Position numbers and translations under genes: made by a program
Notes under the pieces: generated by a model
The model's database searches: none
Seen by the model: only the letters and a program-made list of their open reading frames with translations
Told to the model about the DNA's origin: nothing
In this document: positions 9,447 through 18,849 of the stretch, piece after piece
Position numbering within the stretch: position 1 is the first letter of the stretch
How the letters are laid out: every line of letters starts with the position of its first letter
Source of the DNA: Deefgea piscis
Lineage (GTDB): Bacteria; Pseudomonadota; Gammaproteobacteria; Burkholderiales; Chitinibacteraceae
Length of the DNA: 64,000 nucleotides
Reading direction: 5' to 3'
Assembly: GCF_013284055.1 (NCBI RefSeq)
Contig: NZ_CP054143.1
Coordinates: 2,480,001 to 2,544,000, forward strand

Positions 9447-10139
9447 ATGAGCGCACAAAAACAACCCAGCCTGTTTGGCAATCTGCTGCTGAACATTCTG
9501 ATCCCGACGCTGATTCTCACCAAATTAAGCACCGACCAATGGCTAGGGCCGACTTGGGCAGTGGTGGCCGCGCTGGCGTTTCCCTTGGCTTACGGCCTAT
9601 ACGACTTAAAACAAAGCGGCAAAGTAAATTTTATTTCGATTCTAGGGGTGGTCAGCGTACTACTAACCGGTGGCATTAGTTTGTTAGAGCTTGATCCCAA
9701 GTACCTCGCCATCAAAGAGGCTGCCATCCCCACCCTCATTGGCTTAGCGCTACTGATTAGCCAGTTCACGTCCTATCCGCTGTTGCACAAGCTGCTATAT
9801 AACGATCAAATTCTTAACCTCGCAGCCATTAAGCAAGCACTCAGCACTGAGCAACAGCAAGCTGAGTTGGCTAAACGCCTGACCATCACCAGCTACTTGG
9901 TCGCAAGCTCGTTCTTTTTATCGGGTGTTCTGAATTATCTGTTGGCCCGTTGGATCGTCGTTAGCCCTCCGGGTACCAGCGAATTTGCCGCCGAATTGGG
10001 AAAAATGACCGCACTTAGCTACCCAGTAATCATGGTTCCCAGCATGATCGTTCTGATGGCCAGTCTGTGGTATTTGCTGCACAGTCTTAAAAAACTGACG
10101 GGCCTTGACACCGATCAGCTACTGGCTGTGAAGGGCTAA
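9447..10139 (+). CDS. VC0807-family integral membrane protein
   Basis: Membrane protein of 230 residues with five to six hydrophobic segments. It begins SAQKQPSLFGNLLLNILIPT, the pattern of the VC0807 family, which is sometimes annotated as intracellular septation-like. The function is not established. It starts at an ATG preceded by a weak ribosome site and stands alone between selO and a repeat-containing gap. The family call is from memory of the N-terminal pattern and moderately sure. Confidence 0.65.
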   Translation: MSAQKQPSLFGNLLLNILIPTLILTKLSTDQWLGPTWAVVAALAFPLAYGLYDLKQSGKVNFISILGVVSVLLTGGISLLELDPKYLAIKEAAIPTLIGLALLISQFTSYPLLHKLLYNDQILNLAAIKQALSTEQQQAELAKRLTITSYLVASSFFLSGVLNYLLARWIVVSPPGTSEFAAELGKMTALSYPVIMVPSMIVLMASLWYLLHSLKKLTGLDTDQLLAVKG

Positions 10140-10621
10140 TCGCCCCTGTGAGTCTTTCTGCGGTAAGTAAATTGCCCTAGTGTTTGTAGAGACCGGTCTG
10201 TCGGCTTTTTACCTCACTGTTCCCGTTCAGATGAAAGCGGTGGAGCGGCCGCTTTGGCCAAGGTGTCGATGTCGACTGATGAAAAAAGAGAGGCCGCAAA
10301 CCATCAGGTAGCGGCCTTCGTCTTTTGTAATGAAATCTCGTGCAACTCGGCCAAAGCGCTCGCTGCTGTACTTGTATACAGCATAGGCCATCTTAATTTT
10401 GCATCAGCTACTGACTACGTCGCAGTTACCTTTTAACTGATAGTTAGTCAGAAGTATGTGTGAATTCAAAAACAATGGCATTTCCTATACAGGTCTAAAT
10501 GCAGTATGGGAGAAGATCAATTTTAAAACGAAGGGATTTTAAAAAAGGCAGTGTTTTTTAATTTAAATTAAACCAACTTCTAAATTTTTAAGTTTAACTG
10601 TTAAATTTGGAAAAAAATGCC
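10140..10621. other. Intergenic region with a dispersed GGCCGC repeat
   Basis: No gene is supported here; the 60-codon frame at 10254-10436 lies over the repeat. The stretch holds GGCCGCTTTGGCC at 10247-10259 and the 25-bp core at 10292-10316. The last 100 bases before the acetyltransferase are very AT-rich and presumably carry its promoter. Confidence 0.5.
10292..10316. repeat. 25-bp dispersed repeat core, copy 1
   Basis: The core starts GGCCGCAAACC and ends GGTAGCGGCC. An identical 25-bp copy lies at 11133-11157. The ends pair to form a hairpin. The following bases TTCGTCTTTT make this copy resemble a terminator for the VC0807-type gene. Confidence 0.7.
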
Positions 10622-11053
10622 ATGCAAATAAAGCGAGTAAGTGATTTAGCAGAAATCACTCGTCTACTGGACGATTGCAATTTAAAAAGTAGCGATGTCG
10701 CAGTAGAAAATCTACCGGTTTTCTGTGGAATAAAATACAAGAATGAGTTGATCGCAATTATTGGCTTAGAAATTTTCGAGGATGTTGGCCTGCTACGCTC
10801 ATTGGCTGTCGCCGCTGCATTTCGTGAAAAAGGACTAGCTACTTCACTTGTCTTATACGCAGAGGATCAAGCCCGGCAGCAAGGTGTAAAAACGCTATAT
10901 CTGTTAACGAATACGGCCGAGAAGTTTTTTCTTAAGGCCAGCTATCAAATAACAGAACGCAATATGGCTCCAATAGAGATTCAGGCAACAAGCCAGTTTT
11001 CTAGTCTTTGTCCTTTATCTTCTGCTTTTTTATCAAAGCAACTAACAAACTGA
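10622..11053 (+). CDS. GNAT acetyltransferase, ArsN2-like
   Basis: GNAT-fold acetyltransferase of 143 residues. The acetyl-CoA loop is REKGLATSLV after the beta-strand LRSLAVAAAF. The C-terminal QATSQFSSLCPLSSAFLSK resembles the conserved FSSLCP tail of ArsN2, a family linked with arsenic resistance that acetylates organoarsenicals or related molecules. The start is the ATG at 10622; an in-frame TTG at 10607 would add five residues. No ars genes are nearby, so the arsenic role is family knowledge, not context. Confidence 0.75.
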   Translation: MQIKRVSDLAEITRLLDDCNLKSSDVAVENLPVFCGIKYKNELIAIIGLEIFEDVGLLRSLAVAAAFREKGLATSLVLYAEDQARQQGVKTLYLLTNTAEKFFLKASYQITERNMAPIEIQATSQFSSLCPLSSAFLSKQLTN

Positions 11054-11541
11054 ACTATATTTAGGCGCTTATTTTTTTGAATGTTTTTATCTGCTTTAGC
11101 CAATTCGTCGATGCCGATAATACAAAATGAATGGCCGCAAACCATCAGGTAGCGGCCCTCATTGTGATGAGTTTCTACACCAGCTACTCGGACTCAACGG
11201 ACACTAAAACGCTTTCTCGGCGTACGAAATCAGTGGGTCACTAAACTTCACTGTTCGCGCTGATGAATTATTGAGCTACCAGCCGGTCTTCGTAAAGCCG
11301 ATACCAAAATCAATTTTCCCATTAAATTTCAGCTACTTAAAAATTCGGCTACTGGGTTAAAATCGCGGCGGCGCGAGTAAGTCGTCGCTGTGTCTTGCGT
11401 TTTACTGCTACTCACTGGTTTGATTGCTTGCCTTACGAGGCCGGCAGTTTCAATAAGTGCATAACAAAAGTTTCACCTTGCCGTATCTAAACTGAAAGAA
11501 TGTAAGCATATGCTCGCCTCATTTTCTACGAGGTGAGTGCA
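11054..11541. other. Intergenic region with second dispersed repeat copy
   Basis: No gene is seen. It contains the repeat at 11133-11157 and, near 11490-11540, the leader and ribosome site (AGGTGAG at 11531-11537) of the following lipoprotein gene. Confidence 0.45.
11133..11157. repeat. 25-bp dispersed repeat core, copy 2
   Basis: Identical to the core at 10292-10316. Here it lies downstream of the acetyltransferase gene. The next bases are CTCATTGTGATG rather than a U-run, so it is a poorer terminator than copy 1. Confidence 0.7.
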
Positions 11542-13296
11542 ATGAAAATTCGTGCATCTGTTCAAGCGGTACTGGCAATTTGCGCCATGCCGCTGTTTTT
11601 AACCGCTTGTGGTGGCGGCTCATCCACAGAGCCGACGCTGACTCCACCAGCTGCAACAACAAATCCTGCTTTAGCATCACCGACGCCCAACCCGGAGGTT
11701 AATACGGCGCCGATTGAAGTTAAAATGCTGGCGATTAATGATTTTCACGGCAATCTAAAACCCGGTGGTACGGTAACGATTCCCGATCCTGCCAATGCAA
11801 CTAAAACCATCAAGGTCGCCGCAGGGGGTAGCGAATATCTGGCTACATGGCTAAAAACGCTGAAAGCCAAAAATCCGAATAATATTATCGTTTCCGCTGG
11901 CGATTTGATTGGTGCTAGTCCGCTGTTGTCGGCGCTGTTTCACGACGAACCAACGATCGAAGCTATGAATGAAATGGGTTTGGAACTCAACGCGGTTGGC
12001 AATCATGAATTTGACGAAGGTAGCACCGAGCTATTGCGGATGCAAAGCGGCGGTTGCCATCCAACCGATGGCTGCAAAGCGGGAACGACATTTGGCGGAG
12101 CAAAGTTTAAATTTTTAGCGGCGAATGTCGTTGATAGCAAAACGGGTAAAACACTGTTTCCCGAGTATCAAGTCAAAGAATTTAGTGGCGTTAAAGTCGC
12201 ATTTATTGGCATGACGCTCAAAGGCACACCAGGCATTGTGACGCCATCAGGCGTGGCGGGCTTAACGTTTAAAGATGAAGCCGACACCGTCAATGCACTG
12301 GTGCCTAAGCTCAAAGCGCAAGGCATCGAGGCGATTGTGGTGTTGGTGCACGAAGGGGGTACCCAGCTCGGCGATTTGAATGAATGCAAAGGCGTATCTG
12401 GCGCGATTGTCGACATCGTGAAACGCCTTGATCCGGCAGTAGATGCCATTGTTTCTGGGCACACTCACCAAGCGTATAACTGCCAAATTAATGGCAAATT
12501 GGTCACTAGTGCCAATCAATATGGCCGAGTCATTTCTGAGATCGATCTGACATTAGATCCAAAAACTCGCGATGTGATTAAATCATCGGCAAAAAACATC
12601 GTCGTGACGAATGATGTTGCTAAAGACGCTGTACAAACTGCAATCATCACCAAATACGATGCGCTAGTCACACCATTGGAAAATCGCATTGTGGGTACGA
12701 TTGCCGGTTCTTTGCTTAAAACCACCAATCCCGCCGGTGAAAGCACCTTGGGCGATGTGATTGTTGATTCGCAATTAGCCGCCACCAAGCCAGCTAATAT
12801 GGGTGCAGCGGAAATCGCGTTTATGAACCCAGGTGGTGTGCGTGCTGATTTAGTGCCGGTTGCCTCGCAAGTGACTTATGGTCAGCTCTTCACCGTGCAA
12901 CCGTTTGGCAATACTTTGGTGTCGATGACGCTCAATGGTGCGCAAATCAAGGAGATGCTCGAGCAGCAATTTACCGGTTACAGCAATAATCAGCCATTTA
13001 ACCGTATTTTGCTGGTCTCGAATGGGTTTACTTACAGTTGGGATTCAACGCTGGCGGCGGGGCAAAAAGTCGATCCCGCCAGCATTAAGCTCAATGGCGT
13101 GGCGATTTCCAATGTTCTGAATTACCGAGTGACGGTGAATAATTATCTTGCGTCCGGCGGCGATGGTTTTACCGTGCTGACCAAAGGTACGAATATCCTT
13201 GGCGGAGCACAGGATGTTGATGCGTTTGAAGCGTATATCAAAGCCAATCCTAACCTTGCCGTGCCTGCACTCAATCGCGTGGTGAAAATCAAGTAA
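11542..13296 (+). CDS. 5'-nucleotidase / metallophosphatase lipoprotein (UshA family)
   Basis: Envelope lipoprotein of 584 residues that should hydrolyse nucleotides or nucleotide sugars outside the cytoplasm. The signal peptide ends in the lipobox LTAC followed by GGGSS and a Pro/Thr-rich linker. The N-terminal calcineurin-like domain shows its metal ligands in order: NDFHGN, AGDLIGAS, VGNHEFDEG, VLVHEGG and SGHTHQAY. The C-terminal 5'-nucleotidase domain has FMNPGGVRADL and VQPFGNTL. An in-frame GTG at 11533 is less likely because AGGTGAG at 11531-11537 fits the ATG at 11542. A terminator follows, so it is monocistronic. Confidence 0.9.
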   Translation: MKIRASVQAVLAICAMPLFLTACGGGSSTEPTLTPPAATTNPALASPTPNPEVNTAPIEVKMLAINDFHGNLKPGGTVTIPDPANATKTIKVAAGGSEYLATWLKTLKAKNPNNIIVSAGDLIGASPLLSALFHDEPTIEAMNEMGLELNAVGNHEFDEGSTELLRMQSGGCHPTDGCKAGTTFGGAKFKFLAANVVDSKTGKTLFPEYQVKEFSGVKVAFIGMTLKGTPGIVTPSGVAGLTFKDEADTVNALVPKLKAQGIEAIVVLVHEGGTQLGDLNECKGVSGAIVDIVKRLDPAVDAIVSGHTHQAYNCQINGKLVTSANQYGRVISEIDLTLDPKTRDVIKSSAKNIVVTNDVAKDAVQTAIITKYDALVTPLENRIVGTIAGSLLKTTNPAGESTLGDVIVDSQLAATKPANMGAAEIAFMNPGGVRADLVPVASQVTYGQLFTVQPFGNTLVSMTLNGAQIKEMLEQQFTGYSNNQPFNRILLVSNGFTYSWDSTLAAGQKVDPASIKLNGVAISNVLNYRVTVNNYLASGGDGFTVLTKGTNILGGAQDVDAFEAYIKANPNLAVPALNRVVKIK

Positions 13297-13315
13297 CCCA
13301 GTTTAACTCGTTAAC

Positions 13316-13344
13316 AGCCGCCCAGATTTTGGGCGGCTTTTTTT
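13316..13344 (+). terminator. Rho-independent terminator of the nucleotidase gene
   Basis: AGCCGCCC and GGGCGGCT pair around AGATTTT, followed by six or more T residues. Confidence 0.88.
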
Positions 13345-13432
13345 ATGCTGAGAGGGGAAAGCATATAACTTACTGAATAGTCGCCACAGCACATTGTGGC
13401 CAGAATGTCGACGAGCCGACAGCAGCATGAAA

Positions 13433-14086
13433 TTAAAGCATTGATTCCGAATGAATTTGGCGTGCTCCGATATCGTTAAGGCATAGTGAAATCACCATTT
13501 TTTTTATGCGCTCAAAACTAACGACTCTAGTTTGGCATGAGCCATAAAGCACAATCGCACCTTCGGCAATCATGGCCAGTAAATGTACCCATTCACGTAG
13601 GCTATCTATCTGTGCGGCAGGCTGGTTTTGTGCAATTAGCATCGCAGCTCTTTCAATGGTTACATCATAAAAGTCATCGACCATCTTGCGAATCGATTCA
13701 TCATGTTGTGCCATCGCCCAAAGTTCGCGAAATGTTCTTGCGGTTGACTCGGTAATCGCATCGTCTAGCAACCATTCAACGAGCTTATCTAAACCAATCG
13801 TTAAATTTTTATCCGCGATATTAATTTCTTTTTCAAAATTAAGTAGGTATTCGTCCAGCATGTTCGAGATCAACGCTTGAATAAGTTCGTTTTTGCTGGG
13901 GAAGTGGTATGACAAATTGCCAGGAGAAATGCCGGCCGCTTCGGCAACACGGCGGGTGGTGAAACTAGCATAGCCATGCTGAATGAGCACTTGCCGCGCA
14001 CTGCCGAGAATATTGTCAATCGTGGCTAAGGAAACAGGTTTTTGGGTGCGAATATTACGCGCAATAACGGGTTTTTCTTTTGTCAT
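13433..14086 (-). CDS. TetR-family transcriptional regulator
   Basis: Regulator of 217 residues with an N-terminal TetR helix-turn-helix (RQVLIQHGYASFTTRRVAEA followed by AGISPGNLSYHFPSKNEL) and a helical ligand domain. AGAGG just upstream supports the ATG at 14086 rather than the in-frame ATG at 14116. It is divergent from the alkylsulfatase gene, and the space between them is full of TTAGTGCA-type half sites. It therefore very likely represses the sulfatase/porin pair and itself, probably responding to a substrate or product; that last point is inference. Confidence 0.88.
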   Translation of the reverse strand: MTKEKPVIARNIRTQKPVSLATIDNILGSARQVLIQHGYASFTTRRVAEAAGISPGNLSYHFPSKNELIQALISNMLDEYLLNFEKEINIADKNLTIGLDKLVEWLLDDAITESTARTFRELWAMAQHDESIRKMVDDFYDVTIERAAMLIAQNQPAAQIDSLREWVHLLAMIAEGAIVLYGSCQTRVVSFERIKKMVISLCLNDIGARQIHSESML

Positions 14087-14106
14087 AAATACCTCTGTTG
14101 CAGTGT

Positions 14107-14160
14107 AATAGTACAAATAAAAGTTAGTGCAGTTGTACTAATATGCACAAATTAGTGCAA
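14107..14160. promoter_or_regulatory. Putative TetR operator cluster
   Basis: Two inverted repeats lie side by side: TTAGTGCAGTTGTACTAA at 14124-14141 and TGCACAAATTAGTGCA at 14144-14159. A further half site AGTACA lies near 14110. They sit between the divergent tetR and sulfatase genes, as expected for a shared operator. Confidence 0.65.
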
Positions 14161-14244
14161 ACAACCTAATTTAAACACGTAATACTTTTCCATCACAGTG
14201 TGTTTTTGATGGTTGGTATTTCTAACGCGACCGAGGTCAATATC

Positions 14245-16290
14245 ATGCGTATCAAAACTCTGACATTACTTGTATCACTCACCTTAATGAGCAGTATTAG
14301 CTCGACGAGCTTTGCAGCAGGCGGCGGTGGTTCGGCCGAGACGGATCCTGCTGCTTTGCAAGGCAAGCATTTTGATCCAAAAGGTAAGCCACCATCGCAA
14401 TATACAATTGATAAGCAAAATGTTCAGCGGGCTACTTTACCGTTTGAAGACCAAAGAGATTTTGAAGAGTCAAAAAAAGGTTTTATTGCTGCGCCGACCT
14501 ATACCACGATCAAAGGGGATGATGGTGTTGTCGCGTGGAATATCGGTAGTTATGAGTATCTGCTTAAAGGCAAAGACTACGACAGCATCCATCCTTCTTT
14601 ACAGCGCCAAGCACAGCTGAATATGGCTTATGGTTTGTATGAAGTTGTACCAGGCAAAATCTATCAAATCCGTGGTTTTGACTTGGCCAATATGACCATC
14701 ATTAAAGGCGATACGGGCTGGATTTTATTTGATGTACTGACTTCAAAAGAGACGGCGCGAGCAGCACTGGCCTTTGCCAATGAACAACTCGGCTATCGTC
14801 CTGTGGTGGCGGTTGTTCTATCCCATTCGCATGGTGACCACTTTGGTGGTATTCGCGGTGTGGTGAATGAAGAAGACGTGAAAAGCGGCAAAGTGCCTGT
14901 GATTGCGCCAGAAGGTTTTATGGAGCATGCCGTTTCAGAAAATATTTATGCCGGTAATGCGATGACGCGTCGGATGCAGCTCACTTACGGTACTTTGCTG
15001 CCGCGTAATCCTCATGGCCACGTCGACCAAGCGATTGGGAAAAACATTTCATCGGGTGAGATTGGTCTGATTGAACCAAACCGTACCGTGAGCAAAGACA
15101 TTGAAGAAATCACCATTGACGGTGTGAAAATGGTGTTCCAGAACACGCCAGGCACCGAAGCGCCTGCCGAGATGAATACGTATTTCCCACAATTTAATGC
15201 ATTTTGGGCAGCGGAAAACGTAACTGGCACCGTACACAACATTTACACCCTACGCGGCGCTTTAGTGCGTGATGCATTGTTGTGGTCCAAAAATATCAAC
15301 AACGCGCTGTACTTGTTTGGCGATAAAACCGAAGTGATGTTTTCTTCGCATAGTTGGCCGCGTTGGGGCAATGAGCGCGTGAAAGAGGTTCTGCGCACGC
15401 AGCGTGATATTTACGCCAACTTGAATAATGACGTACTACATCATGCTAACAAGGGTGTAACGATCAACGAAATTCACAATGTGTACAAACCACCGCAATC
15501 ATTGCAAAGCAATTGGGCGGCACATTCTTACCATGGCTCTGAAGAACACAATAGCCGCGCCGTTTTGAATCGCTATCTGGGGTATTGGGATGCCAATCCA
15601 GCCACGCTGATGCCGCTATCACCACGCGACTCTGCACCGCTGTATGTCGAAATGATGGGTGGCAGCAAGAAAATTCTTGCCAAGGGTCGTGAGCTGAATA
15701 AACAAGGTAAATATCTTGAGGCTGTCGAAATTCTCAATAAGCTGACCCTGGCTGAGCCGAATAATACGGCTGCGAAAGACTTGTTGGCTGATGTGTATGA
15801 GCAACTGGGTTATCAGAAAGAAAGCGTGGCTTTGCGTAACAGCTTCTTGGCCAGTGCGTATGAATTGCGCCATGGTATTCCAGAAGGCGCTTCACCGAAG
15901 GCAGGTAGTCCCGATATGGTGCGTGCAATGAGTACCGAATTGATGCTGGATTATTTGGGTATTGCAATGAACAGCACAAAAGCGGCGGGTATGAAATTCA
16001 AAATTAATCTGATCACGCCAGATAATGGCGAAAAGTTTGTACTTGAGATGAGTAATTCGACGCTGACCAATATCAAGGGCTACACCGCTAAAGACGCCGA
16101 TTTGACGGTAACTGCAAACCGCGCTGATTTGGAAATGATCATGACAGGTCAATCGACATTTGAAAAATTAGCACAATCTGGGAAAGTGAAGCTCGATGGT
16201 AATAAAGCGGTGCTCGGTCAATTGATGAGCACGCAAGAAAAATTCGACCCACGTTTCGAAATTTTGCCGGGTACAAAGAAAACACATTGA
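14245..16290 (+). CDS. Alkyl/aryl-sulfatase, metallo-beta-lactamase fold (SdsA1/YjcS type)
   Basis: Secreted class III alkylsulfatase of 681 residues that cleaves primary alkyl sulfates such as dodecyl sulfate to alcohol and sulfate. A signal peptide (to about SFAAGGGG) is followed by the metallo-beta-lactamase domain with LSHSHGDHFGG near residue 195 as zinc ligands. A helical dimerisation part and a C-terminal SCP2-like domain follow (FKINLITPDNGEKFVLEMSN region). The ATG at 14245, with GAGG upstream, fits the signal peptide better than the upstream TTG. The next gene is a FadL-type porin, suggesting uptake of the released alcohol or of the sulfate ester. Confidence 0.9.
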   Translation: MRIKTLTLLVSLTLMSSISSTSFAAGGGGSAETDPAALQGKHFDPKGKPPSQYTIDKQNVQRATLPFEDQRDFEESKKGFIAAPTYTTIKGDDGVVAWNIGSYEYLLKGKDYDSIHPSLQRQAQLNMAYGLYEVVPGKIYQIRGFDLANMTIIKGDTGWILFDVLTSKETARAALAFANEQLGYRPVVAVVLSHSHGDHFGGIRGVVNEEDVKSGKVPVIAPEGFMEHAVSENIYAGNAMTRRMQLTYGTLLPRNPHGHVDQAIGKNISSGEIGLIEPNRTVSKDIEEITIDGVKMVFQNTPGTEAPAEMNTYFPQFNAFWAAENVTGTVHNIYTLRGALVRDALLWSKNINNALYLFGDKTEVMFSSHSWPRWGNERVKEVLRTQRDIYANLNNDVLHHANKGVTINEIHNVYKPPQSLQSNWAAHSYHGSEEHNSRAVLNRYLGYWDANPATLMPLSPRDSAPLYVEMMGGSKKILAKGRELNKQGKYLEAVEILNKLTLAEPNNTAAKDLLADVYEQLGYQKESVALRNSFLASAYELRHGIPEGASPKAGSPDMVRAMSTELMLDYLGIAMNSTKAAGMKFKINLITPDNGEKFVLEMSNSTLTNIKGYTAKDADLTVTANRADLEMIMTGQSTFEKLAQSGKVKLDGNKAVLGQLMSTQEKFDPRFEILPGTKKTH

Positions 16291-16318
16291 TGGTGATTTC
16301 GCGATAAAACTGCTGCAT

Positions 16319-16350
16319 CGCCAGCCATATCTCAAGCCGAGGTGTGGCTG
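16319..16350 (+). promoter_or_regulatory. Stem-loop between sulfatase and porin genes
   Basis: The CCAGCCA and TGGCTGG arms form a 7-bp stem without a U-run. It probably moderates, rather than ends, transcription into the porin gene. Confidence 0.35.
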
Positions 16351-16424
16351 GTGATTGCAGAGCGATACATTTAGATGGCTGATTTGTCAGCTGTGCGCGC
16401 ATTTCTTTAAATTCAGGTAGTTCA

Positions 16425-17600
16425 ATGAAATTCAAATCCATGCTGCTGATTACAGCACTATGTTCAGCGCCAAGCTGGGCGGGCGGACTTTATCTTTATG
16501 AAGTTGGCACTGAGGATGTGGGTCTAGCTGGTGCTGGTATGGCCGCACGAGCACAAGATCCATCGGTGATGGTGGCCAATCCGGCAGGGTTGGCCATGAT
16601 GAAAGGTGACCAGCTCACGTTGGGCGCTCAAGCACTGTACGGCGATGTGCCATACACAGTGAATAATGGTAACAACGCCGACAACGTCATCGGTTGGTTC
16701 CCAGGAATGAGCGCATTTTATAGCCATGCCGTGAACGATCAGGTCACGGTCGGCCTCGGTGTCTATGGCAATTATGGGCTGGCGCTAGATTTTGGGGGTT
16801 GGGGGATCGCAGGCCCAAAAGGGAATTATGTTGGCAGTGCGGCGATCAAAAATGGCGCAACGATGGCGGTCACAATCCAACCTAGCATGGCGTACCGGAT
16901 TAACGATGAGTGGTCTGTGGGTGGGAGCATTGGTATCAATTACGGCTATGCTTCGTTAACGCGCGATACTTTATTTGGCTCAGAAGAGAAAACGTCGAGT
17001 GATGATTGGGCGCTAAATGCAAAATTGGGCGTTCTCTATCAATTGGACGAATCGACCCGCTTTGGCTTGGCCTACACTAGCGCAACACAATATAACTTTG
17101 ATTTGAATCCGACTGTACTTGGCCAGCAAGCTTTAGTTGCACAAGAAGTGAATGCGCCGCAGCAAATTATGTTGAGCGCGTTTCATCAGCTCACGCCACG
17201 TTGGGCGGTGATGGGTAATCTAGGTTGGCAAGATTGGAGTGCCTACAACCATAACAAAAACAATGGCAATGAAGCCTCTCAGCAATTTAAAGACACCTGG
17301 CATACCGCACTCGGTGTGCAATACCAATACAGTGAGAAACTCAGATTAAATACGGGCATTGCCTACGACAGCAGCTTTTACAAGGATAGTCAAAATGCCT
17401 CGCTCACTTTGCCTTCAGGAGAAGCATGGCGGTTTGGTATCGGTGCTCAGTATCAATTGGACAAGAAAAACAGCCTAGGTATCGCATTTGAATACATGGA
17501 TATTGGCGCAGCCTCGGTCAATCATCTTGGTCCGCTCAGTGGTCAATACAATGATTCAAAAATGTATTTTTTAACTGCGAATTTTAGTACTCAATTTTAG
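16425..17600 (+). CDS. FadL/OmpP1/TodX-family outer membrane transport protein
   Basis: Outer membrane beta-barrel of 391 residues for hydrophobic compounds. It has a signal peptide cleaved after SWA, then the hatch region with the family signature (VGLAGAGMAARAQDPSVMV, followed by NPAGLA). Alternating strands end in a C-terminal aromatic residue (FSTQF). The neighbouring alkylsulfatase suggests that it carries long-chain alkyl sulfates or alcohols across the outer membrane; this substrate is inference. Confidence 0.9.
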   Translation: MKFKSMLLITALCSAPSWAGGLYLYEVGTEDVGLAGAGMAARAQDPSVMVANPAGLAMMKGDQLTLGAQALYGDVPYTVNNGNNADNVIGWFPGMSAFYSHAVNDQVTVGLGVYGNYGLALDFGGWGIAGPKGNYVGSAAIKNGATMAVTIQPSMAYRINDEWSVGGSIGINYGYASLTRDTLFGSEEKTSSDDWALNAKLGVLYQLDESTRFGLAYTSATQYNFDLNPTVLGQQALVAQEVNAPQQIMLSAFHQLTPRWAVMGNLGWQDWSAYNHNKNNGNEASQQFKDTWHTALGVQYQYSEKLRLNTGIAYDSSFYKDSQNASLTLPSGEAWRFGIGAQYQLDKKNSLGIAFEYMDIGAASVNHLGPLSGQYNDSKMYFLTANFSTQF

Positions 17601-17722
17601 CGCTCGGCTTTTTAAATAGACTGAGAAATAATTTAAGCCAAAATAGGAATGCATTATTGAAAATGAAGAAACTTGCGATGGCCGCTTAGGCCGAACAGTA
17701 CGGGTGTATCTAGAAAATAAAG

Positions 17723-17757
17723 AAGGCCGCAACCCGAGGGTTTGCGGCCTTTGGTTT
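17723..17757 (+). terminator. GGCCGC-type terminator after the porin gene
   Basis: AAGGCCGCAACCC pairs with GGGTTTGCGGCCTT with one bulged base, followed by TGGTTTTC. It resembles the dispersed GGCCGC hairpins at 7.3, 10.3 and 11.1 kb but also fits a true terminator. Confidence 0.7.
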
Positions 17758-17839
17758 TCTAAATTTCGGCATCAACACTTTGGCCATTGCGCTCATTCAA
17801 GATTGTTTTGATTAGTGAGCATTTAGCTTTTGATGACGG

Positions 17840-18331
17840 TTACTTTTTTTGAGGGATATCGATGCGGTAGTCCATCTTTTTTCGCATCAATGCATTTTGC
17901 AATATGACGCCACGGCAAAGGGTTTGTTTTCGCTCGGCTACTGCAAAGCCGTGGTGCAAAAAGAACGGCTCGGCGCTTATGCTCACGTCGGCGCTGAGCT
18001 CAATCATTGCCAAATGTGTTGCGGTAGCAAAAATCTGCTGCATTAATTGGCTGCCAAGGCCTTTTCGTGTGGCGTTGGCAGCAACAAAAAAATGGTCGAT
18101 ATAGCCGTTGGCTTGCACATCAGCATAAGCAACAATTGTATTGTCGATCTCGAGCACCCATGGGCGCAAAGTTTGCATTTTGCTGGCCCATATCTCGGCA
18201 GGCAGGGTGATGGGGGCCCAGGCTTGGATTTGTTCTGGCGAATAATCGTGTGCCGCAATACCATGCACAGCAGATAAAAAAACTTGAAATAAGGCGACTT
18301 CATCGCCGGTTTTGAATCGCCGGATGCGCAT
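17840..18331 (-). CDS. GNAT-family N-acetyltransferase
   Basis: Acetyltransferase of 163 residues. The order of elements is typical of GNAT: N-terminal IRRFKTGDEVALFQVF, the central strand GYIDHFFVAA, the acetyl-CoA loop TRKGLGSQLM, and the C-terminal AEPFFLHHGFAVAER. The pattern resembles YafP/PhnO-like small-molecule acetyltransferases, but the substrate cannot be told. It stands alone. Confidence 0.85.
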   Translation of the reverse strand: MRIRRFKTGDEVALFQVFLSAVHGIAAHDYSPEQIQAWAPITLPAEIWASKMQTLRPWVLEIDNTIVAYADVQANGYIDHFFVAANATRKGLGSQLMQQIFATATHLAMIELSADVSISAEPFFLHHGFAVAERKQTLCRGVILQNALMRKKMDYRIDIPQKK

Positions 18332-18849
18332 AATTCACTTTCACCTAGGGTTTAGCTGGGTCGTTACCAGCGACATTAGTTTAAATTGATGAGGATTTAA
18401 TGACGATACTTTGCATGGAAAAGCACAGTAATTGCCTGTTATTCCCCTGCATCTTGCTGCACAGCTTTGGTGGTATACGAGTAAATAATACCGAAGTGGC
18501 TGATGGTGCGGCTGGCAAAATATTACGTCGTAATTACGTGAGTTTTTTGGCGTTAATCAGGGGTGGTATTTTGTCGGAAATAGAGGGATAGATGGCTTAA
18601 GCATTGATTTTTATCAATGTTGCGACGCAGCATAAAGAGGATCTTGGCGAGCTTGTCTTTATCTTTTTGGAAAGCATCATGTCGTATCTCGAAATAGAAA
18701 ACCTCGCCCTCACGCAACATATTGTGCCACAGCAACCCCTCTGGATTGAACTTTGGTTGGCGCACGTGGATGGTGAGCAATAACGCAAAATGTGTTGTGG
18801 CGTATGATTCTGGGTGCCAACTTAGGTACTCAGCGCGCTCTCGTTAATG
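18332..18849. other. Region without a supported gene
   Basis: About 520 bases. A minus-strand open frame runs from about 18843 to 18553 with only a TTG (18780) or internal ATG start. It has some protein-like character (a lysine-rich stretch RHDAFQKDKDKLAK) but matches no family I recognise. It may be a remnant truncated by the IS3 fragment beside it. Confidence 0.3.

Noticed and set aside
10254-10436. 60-codon frame after the VC0807-type gene
   Set aside because: It overlaps the dispersed GGCCGC repeat and has no ribosome site.
18400-18591. 63-codon frame upstream of the IS3 remnant
   Set aside because: No recognisable features and no support from context.
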